Assembly: GCA_040235415.1 (NCBI GenBank)
Contig: JBECKR010000052.1
Span: 1-17,859, forward strand
Length of the DNA stretch: 17,859 nucleotides
Direction of reading: 5' to 3'
Source: JBECKR01 sp040235415
GTDB lineage: Bacteria > Acidobacteriota > Polarisedimenticolia > Polarisedimenticolales > Polarisedimenticolaceae
The notes below the pieces were generated by a model. That model was not told the DNA's origin, ran no database searches, and saw only the letters and a list, made by a program, of their open reading frames with translations. Positions 6,541-14,500 of this stretch are shown here, piece after piece; the first letter of the stretch is position 1; every line of letters starts with the position of its first letter. Made by a program: the position numbers and the translations under genes.

Positions 6541-8706
6541 ATGTCGCTCGAGCGGATCCTGAACGCGAGATCGGTCGCGATCGTCGGCGCCTCTCGCGAC
6601 GAGAAGAAGCGCGGCTACCAGGCGATCCGGGCGCTGCAGGACAGCCGATACGACGGCCAGATCCACCCGATCCATCCCCGCGAGGAGACGATCCTGGGGC
6701 TGCACTGCCGGCCGAGCGTTCTCCAGGTCGAGGAGCCGATCGATCTCGCGCTGATCACGACGCCCGCCGAAACCGTTCCGGGAATCCTCGAGCAATGCGG
6801 CCGCAAGGGGATCGCGGGCGCGGTCGTGATCGCCGGCGGGTTCCGGGAGCTCGGACGGCGCGGACGGCGGCTTCAGAACGAGATCGTCGAGGTCGCCCGC
6901 GAGCACGGCGTCCGCATCCTCGGTCCCAACACGAGCGGCATGATCAACGTCCACTCCGGTCTCAACCTCGTGGGGCTGAACGACGTCCCGAAAGGCGATC
7001 TCGCGCTGGTGGCGCAGAGCGGCAACATGGCGCTGCACGTCATCACCGAGGCGCGCCTCAAGAGCCAAAAGGGGTTCTCCTACTACGTCGGAGTCGGCAA
7101 CGAGGCCGACATCGGCTTCCACGAGTTCCTGGAGTTCTTCGACCGCGACCCCAAGACGCGCGCGATCGTGCTCTACGTCGAGGGCATGAGCGACGGCCGG
7201 CGGTTCCTGCAGCAGGCCCACCGCACGACGCTGACGAAGCCGATCGTGCTCCTGAAGGGAGGACGATCGGCCACCGGAAGCCGGACTGCCGGCTCGCACA
7301 CCGGCGCGCTCGCGGGGATCTCGGAAGTCGCCCGCAGCGCCTTCACACGGGCCGGAATCGTGGTCGTCGACCACTCCGACGAGCTGTTCCCCGCCGCCGA
7401 GGCGCTGTCGAACCTGCCGCCGCTCGCGAACAACCGGATCGCGATCCTGGCGGACGGCGGCGGCCACGCCACGCTCGCCGCCGACGTCCTGACCGACTAC
7501 GGCGTCTCGCTGCCCAAGCTCGAGCGCGCCACGCGCGAGCGTCTGCGGGGGCTCCTCCTGCCGAACGCGGCCCTCGCCAACCCGATCGACGTCGCCGGCA
7601 GCACGGACGCGGACCCCGGTGTGTTCGCCGACTGCGCGAGGGTCCTGCTCGAGGACCCGCACATCGGCGGGCTCCTGATGGTCGGGCTGTTCGGCGGATA
7701 CGGCCTGCGCTTTGCCGAGCGGCTGCGGTTCATCGAGGAAGACGCGGCGCACCGGCTCGGCAAGCTCGTGCGCGAAACCGGAAAGCCGATCGTGGTCCAC
7801 AGCCTGTACAAGTTCGCCCGGCCGCACTCGCTCGACCTCCTGCGGTACTACGGCATTCCGGTGTTCGACTCGGTCGACACCTCCTGCATGTGCATCGCGA
7901 AGCTCGCGCAGTACGGCAACTTCCTCGGGAGCTACCACCGCCGCACGAGCTTCGTGTTCCGCTGGGGCGCGAAATCCCGCCCCGAGGGCCGCGAGATCAT
8001 CGAGACCGCGCGCGAAGAGGGTCGGCACGTGCTCCTCGAGCACGAGGGCAAGCGGCTGTTGGCGCTGCACGACGCGCCGGTCACGGCGGACCGGCTGGCG
8101 GCGAGCGCCGACGAGGCCGTCGCGATCGCGTCCGAGATCGGCGGCCCGGTCGCGCTCAAGATCTGCTCGCCGGACGTCCTGCACAAGAGCGACGCGGGCG
8201 GAGTCAAGCTGCGCCTCGGGACGCCGGACGCCGTGCGCGGGGCCTGGGAAGAGATCCTCGAGAGCGTGCGCCGGCACCGCGCCAAGGCGGACATCCGCGG
8301 CTGCGTCGTCTCGCCGATGGCGGCCCCGGGGGTCGAGGTCATCGCCGGCACGAAGATCGACCCCCAGTTCGGGCCGGTGATCCTGTTCGGCGTCGGCGGC
8401 ATCCTGGTCGAGGTCCTGAAGGACGTCGTCTTCCGCGTCCTGCCGATCAGCCGGCGGTCCGCAAAGGAGATGCTGTCGGAGATCCGGTCGGCTCCGATCC
8501 TGCACGGCTTCCGGGGAGAGTCGCCGGTCGATCTCGACGCGCTCGCGGACCTCCTCATGACCGTCGCGGAGATCGTCGAGTCCTACCCCGCGATCAGCGA
8601 GATGGACTTGAACCCGGTCCTCGCGCGACCGGACGGGCTGTCGATCGTCGACGTGCGGGTCCTGCTGCACCGCCACCGCCGCGACGAGCCGCAGGACGGC
8701 GCCTGA
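6541..8706 (+). CDS. NDP-forming acyl-CoA synthetase (fused alpha-beta, acetate-CoA ligase ADP-forming family)
   Basis: The protein has 721 residues, the length of fused ADP-forming acyl-CoA synthetases. In order: a CoA-binding Rossmann domain (about 1-130, SVAIVGAS), a succinyl-CoA-ligase-like domain with the phosphohistidine motif SHTGALAG (His253), a further ligase domain (about 295-465), and an ATP-grasp domain (about 490-715) with KICSPDVLHKSDAGGV (His548). The family converts acyl-CoA + ADP + phosphate to acid + CoA + ATP, reversibly. Here it could recover ATP from acyl-CoA made by the crotonases, or activate an acid; the substrate is not readable. ggga at 6531-6534 lies a few bases upstream, and the start is one base after the preceding stop. 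Its end faces the S9 peptidase gene with only 3 bases between. Confidence 0.9.
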   Translation: MSLERILNARSVAIVGASRDEKKRGYQAIRALQDSRYDGQIHPIHPREETILGLHCRPSVLQVEEPIDLALITTPAETVPGILEQCGRKGIAGAVVIAGGFRELGRRGRRLQNEIVEVAREHGVRILGPNTSGMINVHSGLNLVGLNDVPKGDLALVAQSGNMALHVITEARLKSQKGFSYYVGVGNEADIGFHEFLEFFDRDPKTRAIVLYVEGMSDGRRFLQQAHRTTLTKPIVLLKGGRSATGSRTAGSHTGALAGISEVARSAFTRAGIVVVDHSDELFPAAEALSNLPPLANNRIAILADGGGHATLAADVLTDYGVSLPKLERATRERLRGLLLPNAALANPIDVAGSTDADPGVFADCARVLLEDPHIGGLLMVGLFGGYGLRFAERLRFIEEDAAHRLGKLVRETGKPIVVHSLYKFARPHSLDLLRYYGIPVFDSVDTSCMCIAKLAQYGNFLGSYHRRTSFVFRWGAKSRPEGREIIETAREEGRHVLLEHEGKRLLALHDAPVTADRLAASADEAVAIASEIGGPVALKICSPDVLHKSDAGGVKLRLGTPDAVRGAWEEILESVRRHRAKADIRGCVVSPMAAPGVEVIAGTKIDPQFGPVILFGVGGILVEVLKDVVFRVLPISRRSAKEMLSEIRSAPILHGFRGESPVDLDALADLLMTVAEIVESYPAISEMDLNPVLARPDGLSIVDVRVLLHRHRRDEPQDGA

Positions 8707-8709
8707 GCG

Positions 8710-10872
8710 TCACGGCCCGACGCCGAGCGTCCGAAACAGGAACGCGTAGACGTCCGTCTGCTGCGCGACCTTCTCTTCCTGAGAGGTTCCGACGCCGTGT
8801 CCCGACGACGCGCTCGTCAGCAGCAGGATCGGCGACGGCGACGCCGTCGCGGCCTGCAGGCGGGCCGCCATCTTGAGGCTTTGCCACGGCTCGACCCGGG
8901 GATCGTTCTCGCCGGTCAGCATCAGCACCGCGGGGTACGGCGTCCCGTCCACGACGTGGTGGTACGGCGAGTACGCGAACAGCGCGCGGAACTGCTCGGG
9001 GTCCTTCACGGTCCCGAACTCCGGGATGTTGAACGCTCCGTTCGGCGAGAGCTCGGTCCGCAGCATGTCGTAGATTCCGACGTGCGACACGACGGCACGG
9101 AACAGATCGGGATGCTGCGTGATCATCGCGCCCATGAGGAGCCCGCCGTTGCTGCCGCCCTCGATCGCGAGCCGCTCGGGACGGGTGTATCCCGCCTCGA
9201 TCAGGTGGCGCGCCGCCGCGGCGAAGTCGTCGAACACGTTCTGCTTCGAGGTCAGCGCTCCGGAGCGGTGCCACGACTCCCCGAACTCCCCGCCGCCGCG
9301 GATGTTGGCCTCGGCGAAGACGCCGCCGCGCTCGAGCCAGGCCGCGAGGTGGTCGCGATAGCGCGGCCGCCGGCTCAAGCCGTAGCCGCCGTATCCCGTG
9401 AGCAGCGTCGGGCGAGCGCCGTCGAGCCCCGCCCCCCGGGCACGAACGACGGTGACCGGGACCTTCGTGCCGTCCTTCGAGACCGCCCACTCACGTACGA
9501 CCTCGAAGCCCGACAGGTCCACCGCGGCGGGCTCCGAGAGCGCGGTCTCGCGGCGCTCGCCGCTCGCCGCGTCGAACCGGAACCAGGCCGGCGGTGCGAG
9601 GTAGCTCTCGTTCCGGAACAGGACGTCGCCGTTCCCGAGCGGCACGACCTCGTCGACGGCGGAGATCGGAAGCGACGGCAGCTCCCCGTGCGGCCGGCCG
9701 TCGCGGTCGAACACCATGACGGCGTCCGGGCCGCCGCGCTGCACCCGGAGGTAGAGACGGTCCCCGGCGACCGTGAGCCCGGCGTCGGCGTAGAAGTCGG
9801 TCTCGATCGGGGCGCCGACCGGCGGCACGACGACCCGGGCGTCGGCGAGGGTCCGCGAGGCCGCGGGCACCCGGAGGACCTCGCCGTCCGGGGTCTCGGA
9901 GCGCGACACGAGGTAGATCGAGCCGTCCGACGCCAGCGCCGCGTGCACGCAGCGATCGTCCCAACCCGCGAGATCGCTCCACGTGCCGTCCGGGTCGCGA
10001 ACGAAGTACCGGAACGACCCGCTGTCCCCGTTCTGGACGCTCGCGAGCACGCGGCGACCGTCCGGGGTGGAGGCGACGCGGATCTCGGCGATCCGCGGAA
10101 GGCCGCCGCCGAGCTCCTCGCGATCGTTCGCAGGGTCGTCGCCGATCGCGTGGAAGTACAGCTTTTGGTGGAAGTACAGCTCGTCGTCGGGCATCTCTCC
10201 GGGTCTCGGGTACCGCGTGTACCACAGCCCGGTACCGCCGGCGTTCCAGGCCACGCTGCCGCCGGCGGTGCCGGCGTTGACCCGCGGGATGGCGTCACCG
10301 AGCCTCGTTCCCGAGGCGACTTCCCACAGGCCGAGGTCCCCGGTCTCGCTCCCGCCGCGGGAGAGCGAGACCGCCACGAGCCGTGCGTCGAAGCTCGGGA
10401 CGTAGAAGTCGATCGCGGTCGTCCCGGCGGGGTCCAGCACGTTCGGATCGACCACGACGCGCGCCGAGCCGGGCGCGTCGAGCCGGTCCATCGCGACGAG
10501 CGCCGGCTGCTTCGCCCCGGGCCCGCGACGCATGGCGAACAGCGTTCCCGCGACCCACCGGAGGTCGGCGTAGGTCGCGGCCTCGGGCCGCATGAGCTCG
10601 GCGACCCGCGCCGCGATCGCTTCGCGACCCGGCACGGCGTCGAGCCAGGCGCGCGCCGCCGCCGTCTGTGCGGCCGCGAACGCGTGGACCCGGGGGTCGC
10701 CCGAGCGCTCGAGCCAGCGATAGTCGTCCCGGACCTCGACCCCGTGGTAGCGATCCACGACCGGTTCCTTGCGGGCCACGAGCGCCTCCCCGCGCTCGCC
10801 GGTGCACGCGGCGGCGAGCAGCATCGCGACGATTCCGGCCGTCGGAACGGCCCCACGGGACCCGAGCCTCAT
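8710..10872 (-). CDS. Prolyl oligopeptidase (S9A) lipoprotein
   Basis: This protein of 720 residues has an N-terminal signal peptide ending in the lipobox LAAAC (Cys23), so it is probably anchored in the cell envelope. The beta-propeller domain (about 75-440) begins after the typical VEVRDDYRWLE segment. The C-terminal alpha/beta-hydrolase holds the full triad: Ser574 in GGSNGG, Asp657 in TGENDPRV and His692 in SSGHGVGTS. NIRGGGEFGESWH, characteristic of S9A, is also present. It should cleave short proline-containing peptides. The start ATG has gaggagg upstream. It faces the acyl-CoA synthetase gene end to end and diverges from the SelO-like gene. It stands alone as a transcription unit and shows no link to the CoA genes. 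Confidence 0.92.
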   Translation of the reverse strand: MRLGSRGAVPTAGIVAMLLAAACTGERGEALVARKEPVVDRYHGVEVRDDYRWLERSGDPRVHAFAAAQTAAARAWLDAVPGREAIAARVAELMRPEAATYADLRWVAGTLFAMRRGPGAKQPALVAMDRLDAPGSARVVVDPNVLDPAGTTAIDFYVPSFDARLVAVSLSRGGSETGDLGLWEVASGTRLGDAIPRVNAGTAGGSVAWNAGGTGLWYTRYPRPGEMPDDELYFHQKLYFHAIGDDPANDREELGGGLPRIAEIRVASTPDGRRVLASVQNGDSGSFRYFVRDPDGTWSDLAGWDDRCVHAALASDGSIYLVSRSETPDGEVLRVPAASRTLADARVVVPPVGAPIETDFYADAGLTVAGDRLYLRVQRGGPDAVMVFDRDGRPHGELPSLPISAVDEVVPLGNGDVLFRNESYLAPPAWFRFDAASGERRETALSEPAAVDLSGFEVVREWAVSKDGTKVPVTVVRARGAGLDGARPTLLTGYGGYGLSRRPRYRDHLAAWLERGGVFAEANIRGGGEFGESWHRSGALTSKQNVFDDFAAAARHLIEAGYTRPERLAIEGGSNGGLLMGAMITQHPDLFRAVVSHVGIYDMLRTELSPNGAFNIPEFGTVKDPEQFRALFAYSPYHHVVDGTPYPAVLMLTGENDPRVEPWQSLKMAARLQAATASPSPILLLTSASSGHGVGTSQEEKVAQQTDVYAFLFRTLGVGP

Positions 10873-11005
10873 GGCGGACCTCCTCGCGGGCGGACGCGTC
10901 CGCGGACCGACGAGTGTACTCCTCCCGCGTGCCGGCCGGGTTGTCGGGCCGCCTCTGCGGCCCTAAGTTCTGGCGAGTCAGATCGATGACGCGGAGGCGG
11001 TTCCG
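10873..11005. promoter_or_regulatory. Divergent intergenic region with palindrome and hairpin
   Basis: This 133-base region separates the S9 peptidase (leftward) and SelO-like (rightward) starts. It contains a perfect 14-bp palindrome gcggacgcgtccgc (10890-10903), close to the peptidase ATG, and an inverted repeat gggccgc-ctct-gcggccc (10946-10963). The ribosome site ggagg (10993-10997) serves the SelO-like gene. No clear -35/-10 pair is visible; tacact on the minus strand (10918-10913) is a weak -10 candidate for the peptidase gene. Confidence 0.4.
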
Positions 11006-12838
11006 ATGGGAGCTCAGGCGACGCGCGAGTCCGGCGCGGCCCGAAGCGCCTCGTGGGCGGACCTCGACGGCTCGCACCCGTGGCGCGACGCCGTCCCCGG
11101 CGCCTGGGTCGACTATCCCGCGCGGCGACGGCGCGATGCCGAGCTCGCCTACCTCAACCTCCCGCTGGCGCGGGAGATGGGGCTGCTGCCGCGGCGCGGC
11201 GACGACCGCATCGACGCCGCGACGCGACGGGCCGTGCTCGACGCCTTCGCGATCGTGATCGTCAACGAGTACGACGTCGCCCACGGCGTCTCCGTCCCCC
11301 GCCGAGACCGTCTACCCCGTCGCTACATGGCGACGCGCTACCTCCAGCTGCAGCATCCCGACCGCCGCGGCACGACCTCCGGCGACGGCCGCAGCGTCTG
11401 GAACGGCACCGTGACGCATCGCGGCGCGACCTGGGACGTCACGAGCTGCGGGACCGGCGTGACCCGCCTGTGCCCCGCGACGGCCGAGCTCGGCAAGTAC
11501 CTCCGGACGGGCAACGACGTCGCGTCGTACGGCTGCGGAACGGCCTCGCTCGAGGACGGGCTCGCGGCGGCGCTCATGAGCGAGGCGCTGCACTCCGCCG
11601 GCATCCGCACCGAGCGAACGCTCGCGATCCTCGAGCTTCCGCGGGGCCAGGCGATCGTCGTCAGGGCGGGTCGCAACCTGCTGCGTCCGGCCCACCTGTT
11701 CGCTCCCCTGAAGCAGAACGACCTCGTGCGGCTCGAGGCCGCGGTCGAGTACTGGATCGATCGGCAGGTCGCGAACGGCGATCTCCCGGCGGAGCCGCGC
11801 CGCGCGCGCCGCTTCGCGGCGTTCGCGGATGCGGTCGCGGAGACGTTCGGCCGCCTGGCGGCGACGTTCGAGCGCGAGTACGTCTTCTGCTGGCTCGACT
11901 GGGACGGCGACAACATCCTGCTCAACGGCGGGATCATCGACTACGGCTCGGTCCGGCAGTTCGGGCTGTTCCATCGCGGCTACCGCTTCGACGACGGACC
12001 GCGATGGTCGACGACGATCACCGAGCAGCGGGTCAAGGCGCGCCGCATCGTCCAGGCCGTCGCGCAGATCCGCGAGACGCTGATCCGCGGGCGCCGCGTG
12101 CCGCTCTCGGCGCTCGCGCGCGACCCGGTCCTGGCGCGCTTCGATCGGGCGTTCGCCGAGACACGAGACCGCCTCCTGCTGCGCGCGGTCGGTCTCCCGG
12201 GCGTCGCCGCGGATCGCGTTCGCCGGCTCGAGCCGGCCGCCGTGCGCCGGCTCGACCGCGCGATCACCTGGCTCGAGCGGGCGCGCTCGTCGAAGGGGTG
12301 GGTCGCGGTCCCGGACGGACGCACCTGGAACGCGATCTACAGCGCCCGCGATCTGCTGCGCGAGCTCCCGGCGCGCTACCTCGCGAACGGCCTCCGTCCG
12401 CTCGACGCGCGCGAGGTGCTGAGCATCGCCCTCTCGAGCTTCGCGACGCGGCGGGACCGACGCGCGACGCGGTACCGCCGCGCGCGCGCCCGCGAGCTGC
12501 AGAGCGCCTACCTCGACCTCCTTGCGCGGGCCGCACGGCGCATCCGTCGCCCGCGCTCCGATCTTCTCGGCGAGATCGCGGCCCGCGCGGCGGTCGCGAA
12601 TCGCTACGCCCGCATCACCGGCGAGGCGTCGATCTACGCCGCGAAGCGGCTCCTGCGCAACCGCCGGCGGCTCGGACTCGAGGGGACCGGCCGCGTGATC
12701 CACGCGTTCGTGGCCGAGCAGACCGCGGATCCGGCGGCGCGACCCGCCCTGACCCGGACCGAGGCCGACGCTCGCGACGTCCGGCGTGTGCTCGACGCCT
12801 TGCTCGAGATCACGATCGAGTGCCGCCACGGCCGCTGA
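11006..12838 (+). CDS. Divergent SelO/YdiU-like protein (pseudokinase-fold protein adenylyltransferase family)
   Basis: The protein has 610 residues. The best match I can make is SelO/YdiU, whose members transfer AMP from ATP to protein hydroxyls. Shared landmarks in order are SGDGRSVWNG (125-134), SEALHSAGIRTERTLAI (192-208, like SEAMHALGIPTTRAL), RAGRNLLRP (220-228), and a metal-binding region WDGDN (299-303) with IDYGS (311-315). Asp302 and Asp312 are 10 residues apart, as in the TDN and IDYGP motifs of SelO. The usual lysine of the LKGAG segment appears replaced (TSCGTG, Cys148). The C-terminal 270 residues are Arg-rich and probably helical. The ATG is chosen for ggagg 8 bases upstream. 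Its last 29 bases overlap the end of the opposing Rrf2 gene. Activity is uncertain. Confidence 0.65.
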   Translation: MGAQATRESGAARSASWADLDGSHPWRDAVPGAWVDYPARRRRDAELAYLNLPLAREMGLLPRRGDDRIDAATRRAVLDAFAIVIVNEYDVAHGVSVPRRDRLPRRYMATRYLQLQHPDRRGTTSGDGRSVWNGTVTHRGATWDVTSCGTGVTRLCPATAELGKYLRTGNDVASYGCGTASLEDGLAAALMSEALHSAGIRTERTLAILELPRGQAIVVRAGRNLLRPAHLFAPLKQNDLVRLEAAVEYWIDRQVANGDLPAEPRRARRFAAFADAVAETFGRLAATFEREYVFCWLDWDGDNILLNGGIIDYGSVRQFGLFHRGYRFDDGPRWSTTITEQRVKARRIVQAVAQIRETLIRGRRVPLSALARDPVLARFDRAFAETRDRLLLRAVGLPGVAADRVRRLEPAAVRRLDRAITWLERARSSKGWVAVPDGRTWNAIYSARDLLRELPARYLANGLRPLDAREVLSIALSSFATRRDRRATRYRRARARELQSAYLDLLARAARRIRRPRSDLLGEIAARAAVANRYARITGEASIYAAKRLLRNRRRLGLEGTGRVIHAFVAEQTADPAARPALTRTEADARDVRRVLDALLEITIECRHGR

Positions 12839-13259
12839 CGCCCGGCGCGCGCCGCCGGACGAGCGTCTTCAGCGTGATCGAGGCCAGGGTACCGCGCACG
12901 AGCTCGTCGACCTCCCGGAACACGCGGTGCAGGTCGCACGCTCCGGGCGCGGCGCACGGACGGATCGCGACGTCGGCCAGCAGGCACTCGCCGGCGGGCG
13001 CCGCCGGCTCGAACGTCTCGACGACGTCGAGCACGGTGACGGCCTTCGGGTCGCGGGCGAGTTGGTAGCCGCCCCCGCTCCCGCGCGTGCCGAGCGCGAT
13101 ACCGGCCGCGACCAGCTGCTGGAAGACCTTGGCGAGCACCGCGCCGGGCAGGCGGTACCGCTCGGCCACCCGGGCGACCGTGACCTGGCCGCCGGGGTGG
13201 GCGCGCGCCAGCTCCATCGCGGCGTACAGCGCGTAGCGCGTCCCCTTGTTCAGGTTCAT
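12810..13259 (-). CDS. Rrf2-family transcriptional regulator, likely Fe-S (BadM-like by context)
   Basis: The 149-residue protein begins MNLNKGTRYALYAAMELAR, the standard Rrf2 opening. A winged helix-turn-helix (about 25-65) follows, with the wing GTRGSGGGYQLARDP (57-71). Three cysteines, Cys92, Cys102 and Cys108 (spacing x9, x5), lie in the loop where IscR/NsrR-type members bind an iron-sulfur cluster, so sensing of oxygen, NO or Fe-S status is possible. The start overlaps the GNAT stop as ATGA, making it the last gene of the benzoyl-CoA reductase operon. In Rhodopseudomonas palustris the Rrf2 protein BadM represses the reductase genes; the same role here is inference. The operator would lie off the right edge. 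Confidence 0.88.
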   Translation of the reverse strand: MNLNKGTRYALYAAMELARAHPGGQVTVARVAERYRLPGAVLAKVFQQLVAAGIALGTRGSGGGYQLARDPKAVTVLDVVETFEPAAPAGECLLADVAIRPCAAPGACDLHRVFREVDELVRGTLASITLKTLVRRRAPGVSGRGGTRS

Positions 13260-13738
13260 TCCCCGCGTTCCCCGAGGTCGAGGTCGAGGCACAGGCGAGG
13301 GGCGGGACGGAAGCCCTCGTGGTGGAAGAACGTGAGGAGGTGCGGATCGTCCCAGGAGACCTCGGTCTGCAGCGACGGAACCCCGAGCGCCCCGAGATTC
13401 GTGCGGAGCTGCCTGAGCAGCGCGCGGCCGACGCCGCGCCCGCGGAACTCCGGGTGCACGCCCAGCGTGTCGAGGACGGCGGCAGGCTCCGTGCGACCGA
13501 ACTCGCCGTAGAACACCCTGGCGAGGAGGAAGCCGACGAACGCGCCGTCGAGCTCGGCCGCCAGGGAGACCTTGACCCCGCTCTCGTCGAGGCTCTGCTG
13601 CAGCTTGATCCCGAAGTACTCCTCTCGGCGTCGGCCGCTCCAGCGGGCGTCGAGCGCGATCACCGCTTCGAGGTCGGCAGGCCTCAGGTTGCGAACGGAG
13701 ATCCGGTCGGCGTCGGTCGTCGCAGGCGTGTCCCCCAT
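13256..13738 (-). CDS. GNAT-family N-acetyltransferase (BadL-like by context)
   Basis: The 160-residue protein has a single GNAT domain. The acetyl-CoA pyrophosphate loop is RGRGVG (99-104), preceded by the beta-4 strand LDTLGVHPEF (89-98). The final motif HHEGFRPAPRLCLDLDL is the usual C-terminal strand. It transfers an acetyl group to an amine; the acceptor is unknown. It sits 21 bases after the SDR, has a good ribosome site (ggaaggag), and shares an ATGA overlap with the Rrf2 regulator. In the R. palustris benzoate cluster, BadL is a GNAT that, as I recall, acetylates aminobenzoates and so affects BadM-controlled expression. An analogous inducer-making role here is plausible, not shown. 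Confidence 0.87.
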   Translation of the reverse strand: MGDTPATTDADRISVRNLRPADLEAVIALDARWSGRRREEYFGIKLQQSLDESGVKVSLAAELDGAFVGFLLARVFYGEFGRTEPAAVLDTLGVHPEFRGRGVGRALLRQLRTNLGALGVPSLQTEVSWDDPHLLTFFHHEGFRPAPRLCLDLDLGERGE

Positions 13739-13759
13739 CGTGTCTCCTTCCGTCGCGTG

Positions 13760-14500
13760 CTACGCGATCAGCTGTCCGCCGTCGACCCTCAGCACCTGCC
13801 CGGTGACGTGCCCCGACATCGGTGTCGCGAGGAACAGGACCGCCCGGGCGACGTCGTCCGGCGTCCCCTCGCGGCCCAGGACGGTCTCGCCCACCGCCGC
13901 CTTCCGGACCGCCGGGTCGAGCGCGGCCGTCATCGGCGTCGCGATCAGCCCGGGGGCCACGACGTTGACGCGGATGCCGAACCTGCCGCCCTCGCGCGCC
14001 GCGGACCGCGCCAGGGCGTTCAGGCCCGCCTTGCTCGCGGCGTAGTTCGCCTGTCCGAGCTTGCCGCGCTCGCCGTTGATCGACGAGACGAGCACGACGG
14101 CGCCGGCGCCGACGCGGCGCATCGCCGGAATCGCGCGACGCATCAGGTAGAAGGCGGAGTCGAGATTGACCCGCAGGACCTCGGACCATTCCGCGTCGCT
14201 CAGCTTCCAGACGACGCCGTCCCGCGTGATTCCGGCGCCGTGCACCACGACGTCGAGACGGCCGAAGCGGCGCTCGATCCCGTCGACGACCTCGTCGACC
14301 GACCGCGGATCGGCGAGGTCGCAGGCCGTCCCGACCGTGCCGTCGGGAAACGCCTTTCCGGGTAGATCGACGGCGACGACCGTCGCGCCGGCCTCGAGGA
14401 GCCGTCCGCAGACCGCGGACCCGATCCCGCCGGCCGCGCCGGCGACGAGCGCGACGCGACCCTCGAGCGACAGCAGCGTGTGGAAAGCCGGCGGCGTCAC
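13760..14500 (-). CDS. Short-chain dehydrogenase/reductase in the benzoyl-CoA reductase operon
   Basis: The 246-residue protein is a classical SDR. The NAD(P)-binding motif is GAAGGIG (21-27); the catalytic residues are Asn112, Ser140 in VLVSSING, and Tyr153/Lys157 in YAASK. The end, VTGQVLRVDGG, is FabG-like. The structural NNAG motif reads HGAG here. It probably oxidises a hydroxyacyl-CoA or reduces a ketoacyl-CoA. By position it may play the part of BadH (2-hydroxycyclohexanecarboxyl-CoA dehydrogenase), but general FabG-type activity fits the sequence equally well. The start is GTG at 14500, overlapping the bcrD stop as GTGA; no ATG near the N-terminus competes. A weak ribosome site (ggagcgag) precedes it. 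Confidence 0.88.
   Translation of the reverse strand: MTPPAFHTLLSLEGRVALVAGAAGGIGSAVCGRLLEAGATVVAVDLPGKAFPDGTVGTACDLADPRSVDEVVDGIERRFGRLDVVVHGAGITRDGVVWKLSDAEWSEVLRVNLDSAFYLMRRAIPAMRRVGAGAVVLVSSINGERGKLGQANYAASKAGLNALARSAAREGGRFGIRVNVVAPGLIATPMTAALDPAVRKAAVGETVLGREGTPDDVARAVLFLATPMSGHVTGQVLRVDGGQLIA

Noticed and set aside
6070..8676. Very long minus-strand open frame opposite the second crotonase and the acyl-CoA synthetase
   Set aside because: Its translation is low-complexity, rich in Arg/Asp/Val/Gly with no domain motif, as expected from the complement of a GC-rich gene. The plus-strand genes have clear catalytic motifs.
8701..8715. Bidirectional terminator between the acyl-CoA synthetase and S9 peptidase genes
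   Set aside because: The stops are only 3 bases apart and no stem with a T run is visible.
8797..10989. Long plus-strand open frame opposite the S9 peptidase
   Set aside because: The minus strand has the full Ser-Asp-His triad and lipobox; the plus frame is an Arg/His/Pro-rich shadow.
11312..12829. Minus-strand open frame of about 500 codons opposite the SelO-like gene
   Set aside because: No recognisable motif. The plus frame has a good ribosome site and SelO landmarks, so the minus frame is a shadow.
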